This document shows, one piece after another, positions 8,930 through 14,220 of a stretch of 14,220 bases of DNA. This DNA is from Pleurotus ostreatus/Saccharomyces cerevisiae fusant. Lineage: Eukaryota; Opisthokonta. The position numbers and the translations under genes were made by a program. Each line of letters begins with the position of its first letter. Position 1 is the stretch's first letter. The stretch covers positions 1-14,220 of the forward strand of contig JAMQCK010000900.1 in assembly GCA_024196135.1 (NCBI GenBank), read 5' to 3'. Under the pieces are notes generated by a model that saw only the letters and a list, made by a program, of their open reading frames with translations, was not told where the DNA came from and ran no database searches.

Positions 8930-9123
8930 ATCCTTCACAAGACGACCGAGCTTGGTGACGGGGACCCTGCAGGAATATGAGAAGATGCCGCACGATCACT
9001 GACTGCGACGCACCACTCCTTCTCCTCGTCCTTGCGACCGCCGCGACGGGGACCACGGCGCCCACGGCCACGATCACCACGTCCACGTCCGAATCCGCCA
9101 CGACCACGGGGAGCGTCAGCCAT
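8256..9123 (-). CDS. RPS2: 40S ribosomal protein uS5 (S2)
   Basis: Small-subunit ribosomal protein, 256 aa, near the usual fungal length (yeast 254). ATG at 9123. Exons are 9123-9014, 8966-8420 and 8369-8256. Intron 1 is 8967-9013 (47 bp, GTGCGT donor, CTGCAG acceptor); the join restores [13 protein letters not shown]. Intron 2 is 8370-8419 (50 bp, GTAAGT donor, TTCCAG acceptor); the join gives [17 protein letters not shown] as expected for the family. The N-terminus is an RGG-rich tail (residues 4-30), a likely arginine methylation region. The S5 RNA-binding fold follows ([20 protein letters not shown]), then the C-terminal S5 domain ([20 protein letters not shown]). An alternative acceptor (CACAG, 9 nt earlier) would add three residues, NFQ. 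It is divergent from the antizyme gene. Confidence 0.97.
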
Positions 9124-9507
9124 CTTAATGAAAAGTACTGTCGCGGCAGTCAGTACATCTGCCAGATGAGCGACCGATCCAGCGCAAAACGGGCTATTTC
9201 GACGCCTGAGCGGTGTCCCCTCGCAAGCGAGAGCATCGTTCGGCCTGTCTACGGCGAGCAGGACGGCATACTCACAGTTTTGAGGTCGCGGTCGTCGTCG
9301 GGCTTGCTGTCGAGTTCCCTTGCAACTTTCTGTGGACCGGGGGTCCGGTCCTGAGCGGAGGGGGCCTTGCTTGCATTTGTTTGGCATAACCGGTGGCCGA
9401 AATTCGGCGGAGTGGAGCCAAGCGTTCCTTGTCCTCTGCAACATCGCTGCACCGTGCACAAAGTCCATAACCCTCTGAATCGAAGTCCCCCACCAAGTTG
9501 GCACCTC
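9124..9507. promoter_or_regulatory. divergent RPS2-antizyme promoter region
   Basis: 384 bp separate the two ATG codons, so both promoters and both leaders must fit here. No clear TATA box was found for either gene. The part next to RPS2 may be a leader intron. Confidence 0.5.
9138..9275 (-). other. possible intron in the RPS2 5' leader
   Basis: On the minus strand a strong donor GTGAGT starts at 9275, and a CTGAC branch site with a GACAG acceptor ends at 9138, 14 nt before the ATG at 9123. Ribosomal protein genes often carry a leader intron, so this fits. It is only a signal match and needs RNA evidence. Confidence 0.35.
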
Positions 9508-10501
9508 ATGTCGCTGAAAACAATGTCGAATTTATCGAATTATCAATCTAGTCTTTGCCCCACGTAAGTCTATGGCCAAAGTGGCGCGGTCCGCTTGCTG
9601 ACTCACCTGTGCAGCAACGGTCGCCAGATCGTTGGAGATGGGGCTTCACTTCCTTACGGCGCAGATCCAAGTGTGCTAGCCGTCTGCCACATGCAGGGCA
9701 GCGACGATATGTACTACTACTCTACTACCTTCTCTGGCGGGCCGGGGGTATGTTCTTATCTTCTACATGGGAACCATTGTATTGACTTTGTATAGTGGCG
9801 TTTTTGACATCCCCCAAGCAAAATGCCCTCCCGACCGAGGGTCGTTGGACTGTGTGACAGGCAGTCCAGCGTCCGATACCTCTTTCTCCTCCTCGCCTTC
9901 TTCGAAGTCCATCATCTATCCTCACAACAAACCACCCATTACGACCGTTCAAAGTCCCTACAGCCCGCGCGGCATCCCGATCCGCTCGCACTCTGCTGCA
10001 CTCCAGACGCCGCCTCTGACGCCGGACACCGGCAGTGACAGTGATAGCGACAGCGATGTCGACGCCAACCGCCAGGACGCCCTTGACTTCCTCATGACAG
10101 TCTTCCCCGACGACGGTCTCTCGGCGCTGCCCTACGCCAAGAGCGTCTCCATCAACTCGCCCGACATGGGCGCCGAGTTCAATGGAGCCGTACTTTCTCT
10201 CCCAGGCAAACCGAAGACGCTCTACGTCGACGGCAAGAATGCCCAGTCCGTTAGCCTCCGCGAGAGGTATGTTCGATCGTCCTGCCTTCTTCTTCCTTAC
10301 TGACTATGTCGTAGCATCGTTGCTCTCTTGGACCTTGCGGATGAACGTCTGGGATGTGAGGCGCTCATCATCGTATTGGAGCGCGCCTCGCCTGCTCTTG
10401 GAGACTTGCTGCACTCCCTCATGTACGTCGGTGGTACAGTCGTCACGAAGCCCGTCTTTCGTGTCGACCCCGCCTTCGTCATGGTTGGAATGGAGATCTA
10501 A
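9508..10501 (+). CDS. OAZ1: ornithine decarboxylase antizyme, expressed by +1 frameshift
   Basis: Antizyme binds ornithine decarboxylase, blocks it, and directs it to the proteasome. Exons are 9508-9563, 9615-9747, 9796-10266 and 10315-10501; introns are 51, 48 and 48 bp with GTAAGT, GTATGT and GTATGT donors and CTGAC or TTGAC branch sites. The first frame (66 codons, MSLKTMSNLS to FSGGPGWRF) ends at TGA 9805-9807. A +1 shift at TTT-TGA-C moves into the second frame, which begins DIPQAKC, like the Asp-x-Pro that follows the shift site in human antizyme. The whole product is 281 aa. The C-terminal antizyme domain is clear: KTLYVDG, then SLRESIVALLDLADERLGCE, GDLLHSLMYVGGTVV and the ending VGMEI. 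A disordered Ser/Pro/Asp linker (SDSDSDSDVD) precedes it. It is not a pseudogene, because both frames are open and conserved right up to the shift site. Confidence 0.93.
9796..9810 (+). other. programmed +1 ribosomal frameshift site (TGG-CGT-TTT-TGA-C)
   Basis: In frame zero the ribosome reads TGG (9796), CGT (9799), TTT (9802) and then the stop TGA (9805-9807). Skipping the T at 9805 gives TTT then GAC-ATC-CCC, the start of the main antizyme frame. All antizyme genes known to me use a stop codon at the shift point, most often TGA. Confidence 0.88.
9826..9870 (+). promoter_or_regulatory. candidate frameshift-stimulating hairpins downstream of the antizyme shift site
   Basis: Two stems follow the slow TGA codon. 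CCCTC (9826-9830) pairs with GAGGG (9837-9841) over a 6-nt loop. GTTGGACTG (9844-9852) pairs with CAGTCCAGC (9862-9870) over a 9-nt loop with one wobble pair. The first stem starts 19 nt after the TGA. That they act as stimulators is inferred from antizyme mRNAs that use 3' structures. Confidence 0.4.
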
Positions 10502-10887
10502 TCCAGCAGTACGTATCTTGAGAGCGAACGCGATATGCTGATCGTCGTCTGGACATGTGGCCGAGGACTCCGTGTCTGTAGGTTCTTCTTATCCGATGTC
10601 GCTGTTGTAGGATCGTTGGCAATGCAGTGCTTGATCTACGCCCCCATATTACTCATGCCTTATGCCTTCTTGTCTGTCTTTACTCTTGGTACTTCGGTTT
10701 ACGTTCAAAAACCCGTCTTGCGTAGTTCATCGTGTTTGACAATGACCTCTTGCGTACATTCAAGGGGAGCGTGGGTGCTGAGGTGCCTGCAGTGTGACGA
10801 CGGTAGGCCGCAGCATGGTAGCAGAGCTAAATCGTGACGACTGCCGCATTGCGAGCACCACAGTAGCCCTTGGCCCCTACGTCCATC
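10502..10887. other. intergenic between antizyme and Smr genes
   Basis: Holds the antizyme 3' UTR and the promoter of the next plus-strand gene. A 100-codon frame (10535-10837) has no family resemblance and is not called. No repeat or RNA gene was seen. Confidence 0.45.
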
Positions 10888-12092
10888 ATGTTGGGCAGCA
10901 TCATCAAGTCGCTCTACCATCTGATATGCGGGTCCTCCACGAATGAGCAAGAGACGAAACCTCAGCAGCAACACCAAGCCGCGCAGCACGAACGTCCCCC
11001 GAAGCAAGAACAATGGCACCAGCAGCAACAGCAACAGCACAGACCCCATGAACAACGTCCCCCAAGGCAAGAGTACCCGCCCCAGCAGCAACACCGGCCG
11101 CAGGAGCAGCGCCCCGAGCACCAGGAAGCTCCGCATCATGGCGGCAAACGAACGGTAAGTCGCGTGCTGCACCCCCGCACCAGCCCCCTTGCTCTCTTCC
11201 CCCATCCATCTCACCCTATGGGATGATCCTCGGCCTCCTGCGCGCGCTATGGAGGCCCGCATTGCGTAGAGCCCCGCTGCCGCAGCGTCGGACGCTGTGC
11301 TTACCGCCGTATGTGCTGCTGCAGGACCCGAATCTAGTCAACCAGTCCGATCCGTACTACCTCGACCTCCGCGCGCGGGCGAATAAGGAGGGCGACGCGA
11401 TGGCGCGTGCGTTCGATGAGAGCCACAAGGCGTACACGTCCGGGAACGGCGCGCGCGCGAAGGAGCTGTCGAATGAGGGCAAGGCGCACCAGCGCCAGAT
11501 GGAGGAGTTCAACAAGAAGGCGGCGGACTGGATCTTTGTCGGTGCGTGGGTATTGCTTATGGACAATGATTCCTCGGCTCATGACACTTTCCAGAGAATA
11601 ACAAGGTGGGCTAGCCCCTGTCACCGGGCTAGCTGAAGGGGAACGCTGACCCTGGCCGCAGGACTCCAAACCCGGCGAGGTTGACCTTCACGGTCTGTAC
11701 GTCAAGGAGGCCGTTGAGCGTACCGAAATCGCTATCGAGGACGCGAAGAGGCGCGGTGATCGCGAGATTCACCTCATCGTCGGTGCGTGCTACCGACCGT
11801 CCCGCGGTGTTCATCATGCTTACCCCTCTCAGGCAAGGGCCTACATTCGAACGGGAAGGCCGCCAAGATCAAGCCTGCTATCGAGCAGCTCATGGCCAAG
11901 TGCGTATCCCTACCACTTACCCCTGCTCGCTGTCCTCACCATCCCTGTAGGCACAACCTCGCTGCCGACCTCGACCCGGATAACGCTGGCGTGCTCATCG
12001 TCCAGATTGGCGGCGGAGACCATCACGGTGTCGACCCGGACGAGATTACGCGCAGACTGGACAGGGGCGGAGAGAGCTGCCTGATCATGTAG
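10888..12092 (+). CDS. DUF1771-Smr domain protein with C-terminal CaaX box (274 aa)
   Basis: Exons are 10888-11154, 11325-11541, 11595-11605, 11662-11782, 11833-11899 and 11951-12092. Residues about 1-89 are low complexity, with Gln/His/Pro repeats of the form QQHRPxEQRPxxQE. Residues about 97-164 are the DUF1771 helical region (YYLDLRARANKEGDAMARAF to DWIFVENNK). Residues about 166-250 are the Smr domain (VDLHGLYVKEAVERTEIAIE; IVGKGLHSNG), a fold known for nucleic-acid binding or nicking in other proteins. The last four residues are CLIM, a prenylation motif. The 11-nt exon AGAATAACAAG restores the family-typical ENNKDSKPGE. The first intron (170 bp) is longer than usual here; its acceptor (GCTGCTGCAG, CTTAC branch) is the least sure join. 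ATG 10888 is the first in frame; start moderately sure. Confidence 0.87.
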
Positions 12093-12289
12093 GGAACGAC
12101 CTTGGACTACTGCCCCGGCTATATGCAGCGCATATGGTCTGTATGTAACAACGAATGTACAGCCTTTCTGGCTAGTCTGGCGCCCGTTATCGAGAAGATT
12201 GACCAAGAACTGACGCTTGCTTAGAGCGTGGGGCCAACCTTTGTGAGTGGAAACTGCATCTGTAGTGCTTGAATTGCTCCCGCTTCTAA

Positions 12290-12390
12290 GTTCAGATGAC
12301 CGAGTGGTTAAGGTGATGCCCTGCTACTACCCGTAGCTTCAGCCAAGGCATTGTGCTTTGCACGCGGGTGTTCGAATCGCCCTCTGAACG
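12290..12390 (+). tRNA. tRNA-Ser(GCT): tRNA-Ser(GCT) with a 19-nt intron
   Basis: The acceptor stem GTTCAGA (12290-12296) pairs with TCTGAAC (12383-12389), followed by discriminator G (12390). The D arm is ACC/GGT around GAGTGGTTAA. The anticodon stem ATGCC (12316-12320) pairs with GGCAT (12347-12351). The loop starts C-T then anticodon GCT (12323-12325) and A37, and is interrupted by an intron at 12327-12345 in the canonical place after position 37. A long variable arm (GTGC TTT GCAC) shows a class II tRNA, and with discriminator G it fits Ser rather than Leu. The T arm is GGGTG-TTCGAAT-CGCCC. Confidence 0.95.
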
Positions 12391-12394
12391 AACC

Positions 12395-12399
12395 TTTTT
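12395..12399 (+). terminator. RNA polymerase III terminator of the tRNA-Ser gene
   Basis: A run of five T starts four bases after the discriminator base, the usual Pol III stop signal. Confidence 0.8.
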
Positions 12400-13124
12400 G
12401 ACCGGTCTCGCCAGATTGAAAGCTGCAGATACGATGCATTTTCCTGCGTCTTTTGCAGTCAGCTCACACGCGAAGTGCCGGAGCACGCAACAGAGATGGA
12501 TAGATAGCAGTGTATGCGCATTGCATAGCGTATAGGTATGTAAGAGCCGGCACCATGTACTTGTCAGAGCGGGAAACGAGGGTGGTACACGCCGGACGGA
12601 CGGCGCGCATGTGTAGGACGTGTAGCGCACTTGCATGCGGACGATGTGTAGGATCATGCACAGCGTTATATGTATAGGATGCATAGTCCAACAGTCCGAC
12701 AGTGTATGCGCAGCATAGTCCGACAATGTGTACACCCGAGAGAGCGGCAGAGACCCAAAGAGCGAGGAAGAAGTGTGAAGGGTAAACGAGCGTGGTATGT
12801 GCAGCAGAGATAGAGCACGGATGCGATAGGATAAACACGGACGGTGTGGCTGAGCACGGATGGGATGGTTGTGACAAAGCACAGACAGATTGCGGAGAAA
12901 GATATGCACGGAAGGTGTGAAGGTATGGTGAACGGGGCCGAGGGTATAAACACGGCGATCGCTGGTGTACACGCTATACGGGCGGAGGGCGGTGCTCTAC
13001 GCGGGGACGGAGAAGCTGGTGGCGCTCGGAGGGGGTGCCGCACGAGAACGGGGGGTGCAGCGCAGTAACGGGGCGTGGGACGCGATGACCGATCGTGCAG
13101 CGGCTCGTGCAGTCGCTCACGCGC
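12400..13124. repeat. GA/GT-rich intergenic region with degenerate repeats
   Basis: No supported gene lies between the tRNA and the phosphatase stop codon. The plus strand is purine-rich over much of the region and carries many short near-repeats: CAGTGTATGCGCA at 12508-12520 and 12700-12712; GCATAGTCC(A/G)ACA at 12681-12693 and 12713-12725; GAGCACGGATG at 12813-12823 and 12852-12862; and CACGGA(C/A)GGTGTG at 12836-12848 and 12907-12919. A long minus-strand open frame (12292-12972) is an effect of this composition and also overlaps the tRNA. Confidence 0.5.
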
Positions 13125-14219
13125 TCAGCGATCGAAGCTGAGGATGCCCCTCACATCATCCACGGCCGTCAGATCGGCCAGGAAGGGCACGAGATCAGTA
13201 AGCTCGGCGTCGTGGGGGTCGTTGAACCATGAGGAGACAGGGACGGCGTTGTTCGGGTGGAAGATGTACGAGGCGGGCGAGTTGTCGAGGATGATGGTGT
13301 CGGCGACGGGGCGGCCGAGTTGGGAAAGGTCCTGGGGAGGGGGTCAGTAAGGTGATGGGGCGTGAGAGCGAGGGAAGGGAGTGCGTCGGTAATCATCTTA
13401 CCTTAACATAGTTGCCTCTATGGCTGTAGCAGCTCTCGCGGAACAGTCTGTGCGCGACAGCGTGGTGCACGTCCAGCTTGTCAAGTACCGGATCCGCATA
13501 CTAGGACATCGAGTCAGAATCGGCGGAGATGAACTGATGTGATGGTCGTACCTTGCTGAGACTCGCCGTGAAGACAACGACCTCGTACAGCTCCCCCATT
13601 CTCTTGAGGAAGTTGTCCACGCCTGGTCGCTTGAGGACGTGGAAGTGGTGCCAGTGGGCCTCTATTTCGACGGGAACCACGAAGTCCACTTGGGGTACCG
13701 GCTGATGGGTTGCCACATCAGATAGGAATATGGAGGAAGTGTCGAGCAACGCACCTTGAAGCTACTGTGGACCAGGGTTTCGTCCAGGTCGAGGACGAGG
13801 CACTTCTTGCCTACGTGCTCAGGGGCGATTGGCGGGAGTAGAGGCTTGGGTTTGCCGTCCTGCGCAAGTCAGCGTCGAGCGCGGAGGCGATGACGAAGTA
13901 CGCTTACAGGACCAATGGGTATACCATTTCCGCCGTTCTTAATGAGCCGGTCTTCCTCGGCTTGCTCGTCGTAAGATTGTTGGTCGTCTGCGTCGTATTC
14001 CGTATAAGCCCCCTCTGAGCCAGACTCCCGCGTGTGCGTCCTCGTCAAAGGCACGTCGCCAGTGGATCCAGGTGGCTGGACGGCGCCTGAGGTGACACCA
14101 TCTGGGTCCTCGTCGGTGGGCACCGCGGTGGGTGGGGGGATTATGATCTCTGCATTTACTGGCGTAGACTTGGCGGTGTCAATGGGGGGTACTGCCAAGG
14201 GTGAAGATGAGGGATCCAT
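13125..14219 (-). CDS. NIF/FCP1-type (Psr1-like) protein phosphatase
   Basis: HAD-family Ser/Thr phosphatase of the small CTD-phosphatase/Psr1 group; yeast Psr1 and Psr2 act in sodium and general stress responses at the plasma membrane. Exons are 14219-13908, 13859-13755, 13701-13552, 13500-13402 and 13331-13125; all introns (48, 53, 51, 70 bp) are phase 0. The visible protein has 290 aa. The first 104 residues are acidic and Ser/Pro-rich. Then come the catalytic [12 protein letters not shown] (nucleophile Asp128, Asp130), [54 protein letters not shown] and [13 protein letters not shown], all diagnostic. The ATG at 14219 has a good context, but it lies two bases from the window end and yeast Psr1 starts with a lipid-modified Cys segment not seen here, so upstream exons are possible. 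Gene identity is sure; the start is not. Confidence 0.93.
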
Positions 14220-14220
14220 T

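Noticed and set aside
9508..10501. Antizyme locus as a pseudogene or sequencing error
   Set aside because: The only frame break is a TGA at the conserved antizyme shift position, with intact, family-like sequence and good splice sites on both sides.
12292..12972. 226-codon minus-strand open frame
   Set aside because: It overlaps the tRNA-Ser gene, has repeated low-complexity content and matches no family; it follows from the biased base composition.
1..14220. CRISPR array, bacterial operon or phage-defence system
   Set aside because: Introns, a tRNA intron and the eukaryotic protein families show a fungal nuclear locus; no regularly spaced repeats are present.

Overview
This is a gene-dense stretch of a fungal nuclear genome, most likely an agaricomycete (mushroom or polypore type basidiomycete). 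The reasons are the many short introns (47 to 70 bp, GTRNGT donors, CTGAC-like branch sites, YAG acceptors), GC-rich codon use, small gaps between genes, a fungal F-box protein and a small secreted Cys-rich protein of a type I associate with agaricomycetes. Several gene models below were built by hand by joining exons. All joins keep frame, and most restore known protein family motifs.

Layout from left to right: (1) 1-1415, minus strand: bleomycin hydrolase (papain-like aminopeptidase), 3' end cut off by the window edge. (2) 1671-2312: a 642-bp non-autonomous DNA transposon with 26-bp terminal inverted repeats and a TA target duplication, sitting in the upstream region of the hydrolase gene. 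(3) 2704-3003, minus: an 81-aa small secreted Cys-rich protein with one intron. (4) 3004-4196: about 1.2 kb without a convincing gene apart from a TATA box. (5) 4197-5696, plus: single-exon F-box protein. (6) 6139-7718, minus: a two-exon, proline/serine-rich, probably disordered protein that I do not recognise. (7) 8256-9123, minus: ribosomal protein uS5 (RPS2), three coding exons. (8) 9508-10501, plus, divergent from RPS2: ornithine decarboxylase antizyme, four exons. Its two reading frames are joined only by a +1 programmed ribosomal frameshift at TTT-TGA-C (9802-9808). (9) 10888-12092, plus: a DUF1771-Smr domain protein, six exons including an 11-nt microexon, ending in a CaaX box. (10) 12290-12390, plus: intron-containing tRNA-Ser(GCT). 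(11) 13125-14219, minus: NIF/FCP1-type phosphatase of the Psr1 kind, whose 5' end may lie beyond the window.

The genes are ordinary housekeeping and accessory genes, not an operon or a defence island. The most notable biology is the antizyme. Polyamines stimulate the frameshift needed to make full-length antizyme, which in turn inhibits ornithine decarboxylase and targets it for degradation, so the frameshift acts as a polyamine sensor. Antizyme shares a 384-bp divergent intergenic region with a small-subunit ribosomal protein gene. Other points worth checking are the inverted-repeat element, the CaaX ending on an Smr protein, the microexon, a stop-free in-frame intron in the secreted protein, and a tandem acceptor in RPS2.
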